From Mucilaginibacter polytrichastri (GTDB taxonomy: Bacteria; Bacteroidota; Bacteroidia; Sphingobacteriales; Sphingobacteriaceae), in NCBI RefSeq assembly GCF_001911425.1, contig NZ_MPPL01000001.1:4779661-4843660 (forward strand): a stretch of DNA of 64,000 bases, written 5' to 3'. A model generated the notes under the pieces. The model made no database searches and was not told where the DNA came from. It saw only the letters and a list, made by a program, of their open reading frames with translations. This document shows positions 1 to 8,326 of this stretch, piece after piece (the first letter of the stretch is position 1; each line of letters starts with the position of its first letter). Position numbers and translations under genes: made by a program.

Positions 1-534
1 TTCACGGATAGCATTCAATGCCAGCTTCATGTGATAATGTACGGTATCAGGAGAAATATTAAGCTGTTGGGCGGCCTCCTCATATTTCAGGCCTTCCTGT
101 CGGCAAAGGATATAAATCTTTTTTTGTTGCAGCGGCAGCAGTTGGATAGCCTCATCCAGTAACCGTGTAGTCTCGCGGAGATCCAGGTCATGTTGGGTAC
201 TGTTATCTAATTCTGATAAGCCTTCGCCAATGCGTTTGTTGGCTTTAGCGTGGCTGGCGACCTGGCGCAGCAGGTTAAATGCATGATTACGCACCAGGCG
301 GTTAAGGTAAGCACCGAAGCTCTCAATGGTATTGAGCTTATCCCGGCCATACCATACCTTTAAAAAAATATCTTGAACGATTTCTTCAGCCAGATCCTCA
401 GAATAGGTCAGTTTCAGGCCAAAGCCAAACACATATTTTTGATAGTAATCGAAGATTGTTGTAAAAGCGCGCTGATCCCCCTGTACAACCTTTGCCAGCA
501 GTTCTGTTTCATCATTCAGGGGTTTAATCGCCAT
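1..534 (-). CDS. ECF RNA polymerase sigma factor (FecI-like), 3' end cut by window
   Basis: Translating the minus strand from the ATG at 534 gives an open frame of 178 codons that runs off the window edge, so only the last few residues are missing. Residues about 10-90 are sigma region 2 (core binding and -10 recognition, with the run DLAEEIVQDIF near residue 47). The last 50 or so residues are region 4, with the helix-turn-helix reading LKYEEAAQLNIS followed by a recognition helix. It resembles the sigma factor at 24110-24700, including the spacing of both regions. In Bacteroidota such factors usually sit before a FecR anti-sigma gene and a SusC/SusD pair, which would lie to the left of the window. 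The family assignment is firm; the target genes are unknown. Confidence 0.9.
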   Translation of the reverse strand, partial: MAIKPLNDETELLAKVVQGDQRAFTTIFDYYQKYVFGFGLKLTYSEDLAEEIVQDIFLKVWYGRDKLNTIESFGAYLNRLVRNHAFNLLRQVASHAKANKRIGEGLSELDNSTQHDLDLRETTRLLDEAIQLLPLQQKKIYILCRQEGLKYEEAAQQLNISPDTVHYHMKLALNAIRE

Positions 535-1035
535 TATTCGCCAAAACGAATCTACTCTTAATTTTTGAAAAATCAAGCCTTCACCGCTAGACAGGGCTGG
601 TCTATAAGCTGATAAGCTATATAACTGGCCTTTAGGCCTTCGGTACTGCTAACCGCTCCATATCGTCAACAAAGCTTCGCATGAAAAACATCGAGACCCA
701 AACCAGCATTTGGTTCTCTTTTAATAAACTTATGCTCCAAGTCAAAATCTATTACTTTCGGTCAGGCTTGACTATTAAATTGGCTTTGTCGTTGACAAGA
801 GTGATTTTTTTTAATAAACTCCCAGATAAACAACCCAATGGATTCAATTACCTTGCTACACTATTGCCCAATAAACCCAAAGAGTCCATATATATTTGTC
901 TTAGTTTTTTATATTCATTTAAAGCTTAAAATCGCAAAGCGGCGAACATATCCGAAATAAAATAATTAAGGCTTAATTTAATCCAAGATGACGTTTGATC
1001 GCAAGTGCCAAATGATCTTAACCTTTAATTACCAA
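535..1035. other. Intergenic region, no supported gene
   Basis: About 500 bases between the sigma factor and the SnoaL-like gene, both on the minus strand. It is AT-rich. The open frames it contains on the plus strand (681-929 and 988-1224) have no recognisable domain, and the second runs antisense into a real gene. A minus-strand frame of 16 codons starting near 680 is too short to judge. The promoter of the sigma factor gene should lie in the left part, but I could not pick a convincing TAnnTTTG element. Confidence 0.5.
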
Positions 1036-1065
1036 AGCGAAAACTGCCAAAAGACAGTTTTCGCT
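1036..1065 (-). terminator. Hairpin terminator after the SnoaL-like gene
   Basis: An 11-bp perfect inverted repeat (1036-1046 with 1055-1065, arm AGCGAAAACTG on the plus strand) with an 8-base loop lies 15 bases beyond the stop codon of the minus-strand gene at 1081. The downstream T-run on the minus strand is weak, so termination efficiency is uncertain. Confidence 0.55.
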
Positions 1066-1080
1066 ATTCAACTACAGTTT

Positions 1081-1431
1081 TTAAGATTTAAAAAAGAATT
1101 GCTCGGCAACAATTTTCCCGTCGTTTACATCGTAAACACCAATCTCGTCCAAAACAGCTCTGTAACCATTTTTATAAGTGATATCCATTTTTATTCCAAT
1201 CGCAAAATGGTCCGCCGCTACTAATGGATCTGTTACCGAAGCTGAATGAACTTCAGCGATTTGGCTCATCCAGGCATTGCTTTTTTCGTAAACCGCGGCT
1301 ATGCCTTCAACTTTATCTCCATTACCTTCGATACTGATGATATCAGCTGAGTAAAATTTTTCTTTGGCTTCCTTGTTTTTTCCTTCGCGAACCAGGCTTA
1401 CCAGTTCTTCAGCGATTTGTTTAATTTCCAT
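1081..1431 (-). CDS. SnoaL-like / NTF2-fold protein
   Basis: A 116-residue protein of the SnoaL/NTF2-like cone fold. The N-terminal helices (about residues 1-30) are followed by alternating strands, and the C-terminal pattern of G-Y-R-A-V then D-G-K-I-V-A-E-Q-F-F-F is typical of the family. Members act as small cyclases, hydrolases or ligand-binding proteins, and a specific substrate cannot be read from the sequence. The start lies 6 bases downstream of the stop codon of the flavin monooxygenase gene on the same strand, so the two are very likely co-transcribed from the promoter shared with the divergent HxlR gene. A role in the same detoxification or redox response is inferred from this arrangement. 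Confidence 0.8.
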   Translation of the reverse strand: MEIKQIAEELVSLVREGKNKEAKEKFYSADIISIEGNGDKVEGIAAVYEKSNAWMSQIAEVHSASVTDPLVAADHFAIGIKMDITYKNGYRAVLDEIGVYDVNDGKIVAEQFFFKS

Positions 1432-1437
1432 GATTTG

Positions 1438-2490
1438 TTATTTTTTAAAAATTGTATTTATTGATTTACTTTCTTTTCGTATGGTTGGTGCTACCTTTGT
1501 GCCATATAGCTCAATCGCCTTCATAATTTGCTCGTGAGTTGATCTCCCGGTAATTAATTGCGCCATATAACGTGTGTTACCGAATAATTCATGCAGGTGC
1601 ATGATCTTATCAATTACCTGCTGTTCATTCCCGACGATCAGGGGACCATTATTGCGTAAATATTCAAATGAGGATTTATTCATCGGAGCCCAGCCTCTTT
1701 CGCGCCCTACCTGGTTCATGATCTGTTCATAAGAAGGATAAAACTCGTCATCAGCACGTTGTGAATCTTCCGCTACATAAAACTGGGTAAGAATACCTAA
1801 TTGTAACGCGCTGCTGTCATGTCCTGCTTTTTCTGCAGCAAGCCGGTAATTATTAATTAATGGTACGTACTGGCTGGGTGAGCCGCCAAGGAGAGCCAGG
1901 GTCATAGGTAGGTTTAGCATTCCTGCCCTGATGGCTGATGATGGTGTACCACCGACAGCGAGCCAAACCGGGATAGATTCCTGCAAAGGGCGTGGATATA
2001 TGCTTTGATTCTTTAATGAAGGCCTGTGCAGGCCCTTCCAGGTCACAACGGTTTGTTTATTGATCTTTAAAAGCAAATCCAATTTCTCCGCAAACAATGA
2101 ATCATAATCACTCATGCTATAACCGAACAATGGAAATGACTCCGTAAATGACCCTCTGCCGGCCATGATCTCGGCCCGTCCTCCGGATAGCAGATCTACC
2201 GTAGCAAAATTCTGAAACACCCTTACAGGATCAGTCGAGCTCAACACAGTCACCGAACTTGAAAGACGTATATTTTTTGTAATGGATGCTGCTCCCGCCA
2301 TCATGATCTCTGGCGCGGTGATAACAAAGTCCGGCCGGTGGTGCTCACCAAATGCAAATACATCCAAACCTACCTCGTCGGCAAGCTTTACCTGTTCCAG
2401 CATTTCCTGAACTTTTTTATGAGCATTGGTAGCATGTCCATATCCCATATCGGGTGACACTTCTCCGAATACACTTATTCCTAATTCCAT
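1438..2490 (-). CDS. LLM-class flavin-dependent oxidoreductase (luciferase-like monooxygenase)
   Basis: A 350-residue protein with the bacterial luciferase-like TIM-barrel pattern: an N-terminal M-E-L-G-I-S-V-F-G strand, a FGEHHRPDF segment near residue 47, and conserved glycine-rich turns around GGRAEIMAGRGSF (about residues 103-115). Length and N-terminus match the Atu2307/SP_0267-type LLM subgroup. Such enzymes use reduced FMN to oxidise small organic substrates; the substrate here is unknown. The gene is divergent from an HxlR regulator and heads a two-gene operon with the SnoaL-like protein, a common layout for genes induced by electrophiles or quinones. That regulatory link is inference. 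Confidence 0.9.
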   Translation of the reverse strand: MELGISVFGEVSPDMGYGHATNAHKKVQEMLEQVKLADEVGLDVFAFGEHHRPDFVITAPEIMMAGAASITKNIRLSSSVTVLSSTDPVRVFQNFATVDLLSGGRAEIMAGRGSFTESFPLFGYSMSDYDSLFAEKLDLLLKINKQTVVTWKGLHRPSLKNQSIYPRPLQESIPVWLAVGGTPSSAIRAGMLNLPMTLALLGGSPSQYVPLINNYRLAAEKAGHDSSALQLGILTQFYVAEDSQRADDEFYPSYEQIMNQVGRERGWAPMNKSSFEYLRNNGPLIVGNEQQVIDKIMHLHELFGNTRYMAQLITGRSTHEQIMKAIELYGTKVAPTIRKESKSINTIFKK

Positions 2491-2511
2491 AATTATCTAA
2501 TATTTCTTTGC

Positions 2512-2543
2512 GTTGCAAAATTGTAAGATATACTTTAGATTTG
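2512..2543 (+). promoter_or_regulatory. Candidate Bacteroidota promoter of the HxlR gene
   Basis: TAGATTTG at 2536-2543 matches the Bacteroidota -7 consensus TAnnTTTG exactly. GTTG at 2512-2515 fits the -33 element at a 20-bp spacing. Transcription would start near 2550, about 47 bases before the HxlR ATG. On the minus strand, TACATTTG (complement of 2555-2562) is an equally exact -7 element for the divergent monooxygenase gene, so the two promoters are back to back. Confidence 0.5.
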
Positions 2544-2582
2544 AAAGGGCTTTCCAAATGTAAAGCGCTTTCCCGTGGGAAA
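2543..2582. promoter_or_regulatory. Cluster of three dyads, candidate HxlR operator
   Basis: Three adjacent inverted repeats lie between the divergent genes: GAAAGGGCTTTC (2543-2554), AAAGCGCTTT (2562-2571) and TTTCCCGTGGGAAA (2569-2582). All share A/G-rich half sites related to GAAAG/CTTTC. They cover the minus-strand -7 element and the start region of the HxlR transcript, where an autoregulatory dimeric winged-helix repressor would bind. The repeats are seen directly; the binding protein is inferred. Confidence 0.45.
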
Positions 2583-2596
2583 CTAATAATTGAGTT

Positions 2597-2956
2597 ATGC
2601 CAAATAAAAACGAAGGAGTTATACTTTCTGATGGCTGCAGAAGGAGACTGCAATCCATCCAGGACACGATGGATCTGTTAGCCGGAAAATGGAAGATCCG
2701 CATCATCGGAACACTCGGCTTTGGCCCAAATTATTTCATGTCGTTACAGCGGCAAGTAGAGGGCATCGGATCAAAAATGCTTTCGAAGGAATTGCAGGAG
2801 CTGGAGGTAAACGGTTTAGTTAAGCGCATGGTTTACGACACCAAACCAGTTACTGTAAAATACGAACTTACGCCGTATGGAAATACGATAGCGCCCATTA
2901 TTGACGAAATGGCCAAATGGGGCGAAATACACCGGGCGAAAATATTACAGGAATAA
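2597..2956 (+). CDS. HxlR-family winged-helix transcriptional regulator
   Basis: A 119-residue protein with the full HxlR (DUF24) pattern: a cysteine near the N-terminus (C14, followed by R-R-R-L-Q), the LLAGKWKIRII helix near residue 30, a winged helix over about residues 35-95 with SKMLSKELQELEVNGLV, and the closing Y-E-L-T-P-Y-G motif near residue 95. The N-terminal cysteine matches the redox-sensing cysteine of HypR/YodB-type members, so sensing of quinones, hypochlorite or other electrophiles is plausible. The gene is divergent from the flavin monooxygenase operon and probably controls it and itself through the dyads at 2543-2582. Confidence 0.92.
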   Translation: MPNKNEGVILSDGCRRRLQSIQDTMDLLAGKWKIRIIGTLGFGPNYFMSLQRQVEGIGSKMLSKELQELEVNGLVKRMVYDTKPVTVKYELTPYGNTIAPIIDEMAKWGEIHRAKILQE

Positions 2957-3031
2957 TTGCTTCAGGGGTAAGCTATTCCTGAATATCAATACCAGCAAAA
3001 GCATATCACTGACGTCAGGTCATCCGATTAT

Positions 3032-3931
3032 TCATAATTGCTCGTGCTGCATTTCTGCGATATCTATTTTATTTAAAAAGTCAAGAACAGTGGCAATGAT
3101 GGCTTCAGGAGCGTCTTCCTGCATCAGGTGACTGGAATTATCAATAAGCCTTAAAGAAGACCCTGATATAAGTTTGTGTAATTTTTCACCTTCAGTTTTT
3201 GGTATCCACTCATCTTTTTCGCCCCATAAAATAGAAACAGGACAACGCATATGTGCATATCCTGGTTCTATTTCTTTGATATACTGATCACTCATTTGTG
3301 CTACCTGCCGGTAAAAAGCGGATTGTCCTAATTCACCGAACCAAGGTTCTGTATAGAGGGACATCACGTCATCATTTAGCTCATTGACCACCGAATTTCC
3401 GATATAAGCCTTTATTATTGCCTGATGAATATAAGCCGGCAGATCCGAGAAAACCTTTTCGTTATTTCTTACTGCCTGTACAAAGGGTGAACCGAAAGGG
3501 CTTAGCGCAACAGGGTCGATAAGGGTTAATGACCGGTAATCGGCATTATTTAAAATATGCGCACGTAATGCAGTTGCGCCGCCGAAATCATGTGCTACAA
3601 CATCCGGCCTTTTTATTTCCCAATATTTTAAAAGCGCAGCAAACAGCTGGTTTTGGACGCCTAATGAGACATCTTGTCCATCTTTTTTTTCTGACTTTCC
3701 GTAACCTAATAAGTCAAAATAATATACTTTACGATGTGTCGCAAGGTAAGGTGATATTCTACGCCATACAACGGAAGAGAAGGGGGTGCCATGCAAAAGC
3801 ACAAGCGGATAGCCTTCTCCCATAACGCCATAATTTACGCGCTGGCCCTCATACTCAAATTCAAAAGGTAGGTGCCATTCTGTTGCGGCTATTCTTCCAG
3901 TTAGATGGGGATCATTTTTATTTCCTGTCAT
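3032..3931 (-). CDS. Alpha/beta hydrolase with Asp nucleophile (haloalkane dehalogenase/epoxide hydrolase type)
   Basis: A 299-residue alpha/beta-hydrolase. The oxyanion-hole motif HGTPFSS is at residues 47-53. The nucleophile elbow reads AHDFGGATA with aspartate at position 115 instead of serine, as in haloalkane dehalogenases, fluoroacetate dehalogenases and epoxide hydrolases. The acid is likely D240 (GEKDEW) and the base H268 (NSSHLM). No signal peptide is seen, so it is cytoplasmic. It faces the HxlR gene tail to tail. The substrate cannot be told: the cap-domain residues needed to separate dehalogenase from epoxide hydrolase are not clear by eye. Confidence 0.85.
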   Translation of the reverse strand: MTGNKNDPHLTGRIAATEWHLPFEFEYEGQRVNYGVMGEGYPLVLLHGTPFSSVVWRRISPYLATHRKVYYFDLLGYGKSEKKDGQDVSLGVQNQLFAALLKYWEIKRPDVVAHDFGGATALRAHILNNADYRSLTLIDPVALSPFGSPFVQAVRNNEKVFSDLPAYIHQAIIKAYIGNSVVNELNDDVMSLYTEPWFGELGQSAFYRQVAQMSDQYIKEIEPGYAHMRCPVSILWGEKDEWIPKTEGEKLHKLISGSSLRLIDNSSHLMQEDAPEAIIATVLDFLNKIDIAEMQHEQL

Positions 3932-4131
3932 ATATATTTTTTAAAAACTTAAAAAGCGAAAGTCATCGCTTCCGGTTACAGCATAATCAATAATCTAACA
4001 AGCGCTTTTTAATAAATGTTTTCTGATCTAAGGCTTTAAATGCCCTATGAGCTTTTCAAAAAAGCAATTTGAGCTTCTGGCAAAACCTTTTAGTTGTAGG
4101 TAAGCCGTTCTTTGTATGATAAAATCTTTAT

Positions 4132-5574
4132 ATGACAAATTCAAAGAAGATACTGGCAGTTGCGGTGATGTTTACTTTAATGAATGCCAGTTGCTCGCGT
4201 AAAATTTCTATTACGCCTCAACAGGCTGCAACCATGAGTCGTCCGTCTGTTGACACGCTGAAAAATTTCAAAGTCATTCGTTTACCAATAATTAAGCCGT
4301 CGGACAAGTTGTTGATTAAGGCGAGAGGACAGTTTGGATTGCATGAAGCAGGTGAATTGAAAGATATGATGGCAAGATTTAATCCTTTGATTACGGATAC
4401 TATCATCGGTGATGTTAAAGTTAAAATTATCACGCCGGTTCATATTAATCCAGCGTACGCAGGTAAAATTGCGATATATATTCACGGAGGTGGATTTATT
4501 ATGGGTTCACCTACTGATCGTACCAGTATGTTAATGGCTAATGAAATGGGCATTAAAACCTTTTCAATTGATTATTCGCTGGCACCTGAAGCTAAATTCC
4601 CGGTTGCTATGAACGAATGCGTAACCGTTTACCGACATCTTGTCCAACAATATCAGCCGCAAAACATTACATGTTGGAGCATATCCGCGGGCTGTACGCA
4701 TATGCTGGCTATGCTTATCAAGGCTAAACAGGACGGTTTGCCGATGATTAATTCCATGGCCCTGTTATCACCGGCCGCAGATATCAGCGGCAACGGAGAC
4801 GCTGTAAAATCGAACGACGGCAGGGATATTCTGGGCTACAGGAACCAGGCGGATAAAATGTTTGCCGCCCCATTTGCCGGAAATGCCAGCCTGACAGATC
4901 CCCTAGTTTCACCGGTGTACGCTACCTACCCAAGCGATTTCCCGGCAACAATATTGGCGACATCGACCCGCGACTTATTTTTAAGTAACGCTGTGCGCAC
5001 CCATTGGAAAATACGCAACGCTGGCGGAAACGCCGAACTGCTGGTTGCCGAGGGGATGTGGCACGCTTTTCAGAGCTATCCCGATTTGCCAGAGGCTGCA
5101 GAAAACCGAAAGGCTGTACAGCAGTTCCTCTATTACAAGCTGGTACAGGCAGATACTGCAAAAAATACGGCATTGGTTAAAAGGTTTATCATCGAAGTGA
5201 TCAACGGTCAAAAATTTGAATTGTTAGGCGAAATATGGGCACAAGATATGATCTGGCACGGTGGCAGTATGGGAGATATTACCGGGCTGCCTGCTTACAA
5301 AAAAATGATGGAAGCCAGCGTATCAGGCTCTTTTTCAGCTATGCATTTATCCATCAGGAACATTATCGCCTCAGGTAACAAAGTAGTTGTTTATTTCCAG
5401 AACAGTGGTAAAAATATCGGACCATTTATGGGTAACAAGGCGACCGGCAAGCATGCTGCCTGGGATGGTATGGGAATCTATCGGATCAGCAACGGAAAAA
5501 TAGCCGAAGCCTGGTTTTCTGAAGATTTGTTGAGTATGTTTCAGCAGCTCGGCTTTCTTAAATCTGGGAATTAA
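4132..5574 (+). CDS. Lipoprotein esterase (HSL-type alpha/beta hydrolase) fused to SnoaL-like domain
   Basis: A 480-residue two-domain protein. The N-terminus is a signal segment ending N-A-S-C with a candidate lipidated cysteine at 21. Residues about 95-340 are a hormone-sensitive-lipase-type hydrolase with HGGGF at 118-122, a nucleophile elbow SISAG at 183-187 (S185; the usual first glycine of GxSxG is serine here), an acid in STRDLF and a histidine in MWHAFQ. Residues about 350-480 are a SnoaL-like/ester-cyclase domain. The stop overlaps the ATG of the next gene by one base, so the two are translationally coupled. The fused SnoaL domain echoes the free-standing one at 1081-1431. An envelope-located esterase is likely; the substrate is unknown. 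Confidence 0.8.
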   Translation: MTNSKKILAVAVMFTLMNASCSRKISITPQQAATMSRPSVDTLKNFKVIRLPIIKPSDKLLIKARGQFGLHEAGELKDMMARFNPLITDTIIGDVKVKIITPVHINPAYAGKIAIYIHGGGFIMGSPTDRTSMLMANEMGIKTFSIDYSLAPEAKFPVAMNECVTVYRHLVQQYQPQNITCWSISAGCTHMLAMLIKAKQDGLPMINSMALLSPAADISGNGDAVKSNDGRDILGYRNQADKMFAAPFAGNASLTDPLVSPVYATYPSDFPATILATSTRDLFLSNAVRTHWKIRNAGGNAELLVAEGMWHAFQSYPDLPEAAENRKAVQQFLYYKLVQADTAKNTALVKRFIIEVINGQKFELLGEIWAQDMIWHGGSMGDITGLPAYKKMMEASVSGSFSAMHLSIRNIIASGNKVVVYFQNSGKNIGPFMGNKATGKHAAWDGMGIYRISNGKIAEAWFSEDLLSMFQQLGFLKSGN

Positions 5575-6446
5575 TGAATTTATTGGAATCCATTATCCAT
5601 TATTATAACGGTGAAGTACGTCACGGCTTCTATGGCGCGCTTCTCGGGGGCCTGCTGCTGATTGCCGGTGCCTTGCTATGGAAATGGGCGGGGCCGCTAT
5701 CCCTTCTGAAAGGGCTGTCATGGCCAATGGTGCTGATCGGACTTCTTGTTGGCATAGGTGGTGCGGCGAGTAGCTTTGTAACCCGCAAAGCTATTCCCGC
5801 GCGTGTGGAACAATACAGGAAGGATCCGGCAACATTCCTGGAACAAGAATCCGTTAAAGTTGAGAAAACACATAAGTCCTGGTCAGGCATCCGGCTATTC
5901 TGGGGAATACTGAGTTTTGGCGGATTAATTTTATCACTTACTATCGGCCGGCCATTCTGGCTTGGTGTCGGGCTTGGCACATTGGCATCGGGCATATTAT
6001 TATCTGTATTTGAGCATTATTCCATGAAGTTTAATGAACAATACTACCAACAGGTTACAACCGCAGCCAGCTCAAACGCGGTGCTGAATCAACCAGTTAA
6101 CAGACCGGCAAAACAGTTTATGCAGGTAATTGCAAAGCCCCCCGTAGTAATTGAACGCACGTTGGTACCTAACGACCCTGATACGACGCAATGCAGCATA
6201 AATCAAGCTGATGACAGCCTGAATTCCCGATCTTTGGCCACAATTATCCCCGGCACTACAACTGTGGCTTCTAATACCGTAATTCCGGACACCCCGGCAA
6301 TACTAACCGGGGCTTTGGATATAATATCAATTCCGCAATCGAAACGAAAAAGGAAATTGCTGGACTATTACAATTCTGATTTGATCAAGGATGGCGGTAT
6401 CAGCGCTAAGCGATGCTGGTTCCGTAAAAAGTATATTAAGGAATAA
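5574..6446 (+). CDS. Membrane protein of unknown function
   Basis: A 290-residue protein whose first 160 residues hold about four hydrophobic helices (near residues 18-36, 48-68, 106-124 and 126-145). The remaining 130 residues are polar, low in hydrophobic stretches and rich in threonine, proline and isoleucine, ending in a basic tail (K-R-K-R-K). No domain was recognised. Its ATG shares a base with the stop codon of the lipoprotein esterase, and the SDR gene follows 22 bases later, so it belongs to a short operon. Similar proteins are annotated as hypothetical integral membrane proteins; I have no functional reading. Confidence 0.7.
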   Translation: MNLLESIIHYYNGEVRHGFYGALLGGLLLIAGALLWKWAGPLSLLKGLSWPMVLIGLLVGIGGAASSFVTRKAIPARVEQYRKDPATFLEQESVKVEKTHKSWSGIRLFWGILSFGGLILSLTIGRPFWLGVGLGTLASGILLSVFEHYSMKFNEQYYQQVTTAASSNAVLNQPVNRPAKQFMQVIAKPPVVIERTLVPNDPDTTQCSINQADDSLNSRSLATIIPGTTTVASNTVIPDTPAILTGALDIISIPQSKRKRKLLDYYNSDLIKDGGISAKRCWFRKKYIKE

Positions 6447-6468
6447 ATAACGCTGTAAACAAAAAATA

Positions 6469-7281
6469 ATGAATAAAGTAGCATTAGTAACCGGCGCTTC
6501 TGCCGGCATCGGCGCGGAAACCGCCCGCTTATTAGCTTCAAATGGCTATACTGTCTATGGTGCAGCACGCCGTATAGACAAAATGAATGATCTTATAGAT
6601 GCTGGTATAAAAACGATAGCTATGGATGTATCGAAAGACGAATCAATTGTAAATGCCATACACCAAATCATTGCTGAACAGGGCCGTATCGATGTGCTCG
6701 TCAACAATGCGGGTTTCGGTTTGTATGGCGCTATCGAAGATGTTGCCATCGAAGATGCCCGCTATCAAATGGAGGTCAACGTTTTCGGACTGGCAAGATT
6801 GATTCAGTTGGTATTGCCGCATATGCGGCAGGAGCGTTATGGAAAAATCGTTAATATTACCTCCATCGGCGGCAAAATGGCGACCCCGCTTGGCGGTTGG
6901 TATCATGCCAGTAAATTCGCGGTAGAGGGATTAAGCGACAGTCTTCGATTAGAGGTGAAACCGTTTGGTATCGATGTGATCATCATTGAACCGGGCGGTG
7001 TTAAAACGGAGTGGGGAAATATCGCTTTTGCCCACGCGAAGGAGGTATCCGGCAAAACCATATATCAAGATCTTACAGTTAAAGCAGAGGGTATTTATGA
7101 AAAAACAGCAGAAAAAAATGTCGAACCTATTGAAATAGCGGAGCTTATTAAAACAGCCATTGAAGCGGACAAGCCTAAGGCGCGTTATGTAAAAGGGTAT
7201 CTCGCAACACCGACGCTAATGGCTAAAAAATGGTTGAGCGACGGCCTGTTCGATAAAATAATTATGAGCCAGTTGAAATAG
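6469..7281 (+). CDS. Short-chain dehydrogenase/reductase (SDR)
   Basis: A 270-residue classical SDR. The cofactor loop TGASAGIG is at residues 8-15, the NNAG motif at 79-82, and the catalytic S132, Y145 and K149 (YHASK) are all present. The arginines after the second strand (G-A-A-R-R) favour NADP(H). It follows the membrane protein gene closely and precedes an AraC regulator on the same strand. Substrate unknown. A second, related SDR sits at 30549-31379, also next to an AraC gene. Confidence 0.92.
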   Translation: MNKVALVTGASAGIGAETARLLASNGYTVYGAARRIDKMNDLIDAGIKTIAMDVSKDESIVNAIHQIIAEQGRIDVLVNNAGFGLYGAIEDVAIEDARYQMEVNVFGLARLIQLVLPHMRQERYGKIVNITSIGGKMATPLGGWYHASKFAVEGLSDSLRLEVKPFGIDVIIIEPGGVKTEWGNIAFAHAKEVSGKTIYQDLTVKAEGIYEKTAEKNVEPIEIAELIKTAIEADKPKARYVKGYLATPTLMAKKWLSDGLFDKIIMSQLK

Positions 7282-7321
7282 ACATTTTAAATATTATCTT
7301 TAAATCAGGCTTGGCCATATT

Positions 7322-8119
7322 ATGAAAAAAGATGAGCTTCAGTTTAATATTTTATATTCCTGCACCGATGAACGAAAGCGCGGTCGGGAACAACTAGTTA
7401 CGGAACATGTCCTGTGTTATGTTTTATCCGGAAAGGTTCAATTCCACACTAACCAGGGGATGTTCAGCTATGGTGCTGGTACGATTGGCTTACTGCGGAA
7501 AAACCTTTTATTAAAATCTGTAAAATACCCGGCGGCGGATGGGACGGCGTTTCAGTCATTCAATATCTTTTTAGATCAGGAAAGTCTTAAAAAGTATCGC
7601 GCGCAGGAAAACACAGCTGCCAATGGCGTTTATGCGGGCAACCCTATAGTTGACTTATCTGATGATATTTTTATTAAGGGATATTTTGATTCCGTTTTGC
7701 CGTATTTCAACACCGACGTTCCCTTAACGGATTTAATGGCTAACCTTAAGACCAATGAAGCCATAGCGTTGCTTTTGAGGCATGACTCATTAAGCAATCT
7801 TTTATTTGATTTCAGTGCCTCTTTTAAGATTGATCTGGAAGCATTTATGAGTCAAAATTATACCTATAACATTCCAATAAAACAATTTGCCCTTTTGACG
7901 GGCCGAAGTTTGGCCACGTTTAAAAGAGATTTTAAAAAGGTCTTTCAAAATTCACCGGAAAAATGGCTGGTTCAAAAGAGGCTGGAGCAGGCTCACTTCC
8001 TGATCGCGCAACAAAATCAAACGCCGTCTGCGGTATACCTGAATGTCGGATTCGAGAATCTTGCTCATTTCTCTACTTCGTTTAAAAAGCTATTTGGCTA
8101 TAACCCATCAACGCTTTGA
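7322..8119 (+). CDS. AraC-family transcriptional regulator
   Basis: A 265-residue protein. The N-terminal 150 residues form a cupin-like sensing domain beginning Q-F-N-I-L-Y-S-C. The C-terminal 90 or so residues carry the two helix-turn-helix units of AraC, with IKQFALLTGRSLATFKRDFK near residue 182 and FENLAHFSTSFKKLFGYNP at the end. It lies 40 bases after the SDR gene, with a near-consensus -7 element (TATCTTTA at 7295-7302), and probably controls this local operon. The effector is unknown. Confidence 0.88.
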   Translation: MKKDELQFNILYSCTDERKRGREQLVTEHVLCYVLSGKVQFHTNQGMFSYGAGTIGLLRKNLLLKSVKYPAADGTAFQSFNIFLDQESLKKYRAQENTAANGVYAGNPIVDLSDDIFIKGYFDSVLPYFNTDVPLTDLMANLKTNEAIALLLRHDSLSNLLFDFSASFKIDLEAFMSQNYTYNIPIKQFALLTGRSLATFKRDFKKVFQNSPEKWLVQKRLEQAHFLIAQQNQTPSAVYLNVGFENLAHFSTSFKKLFGYNPSTL

Positions 8120-8326
8120 TATTTGCAGGATACGGTTTATAAAAACCGGCATGATCAGCGATTGACAAATTCTCAACGGCTTGCGGTTTATATTTCTGGA
8201 AAAAAGTATGCGCAGCCTGCACTAAGCAGCGCTACTTCTATTAATTAACTATTTACCGATCCTAAAATGAACGATTGTGCGGAGGATCAAATTTTATTGA
8301 TTGCATGTCAGAACTATAATTTTGAC

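Noticed and set aside
681..929. Plus-strand open frame of 82 codons in the first intergenic region
   Set aside because: No recognisable motif, AT-driven composition and no clear ribosome site; more likely noncoding.
988..1224. Plus-strand open frame of 78 codons
   Set aside because: Its second half runs antisense to the SnoaL-like gene, whose minus-strand protein has a clear family pattern; the plus-strand peptide has none.
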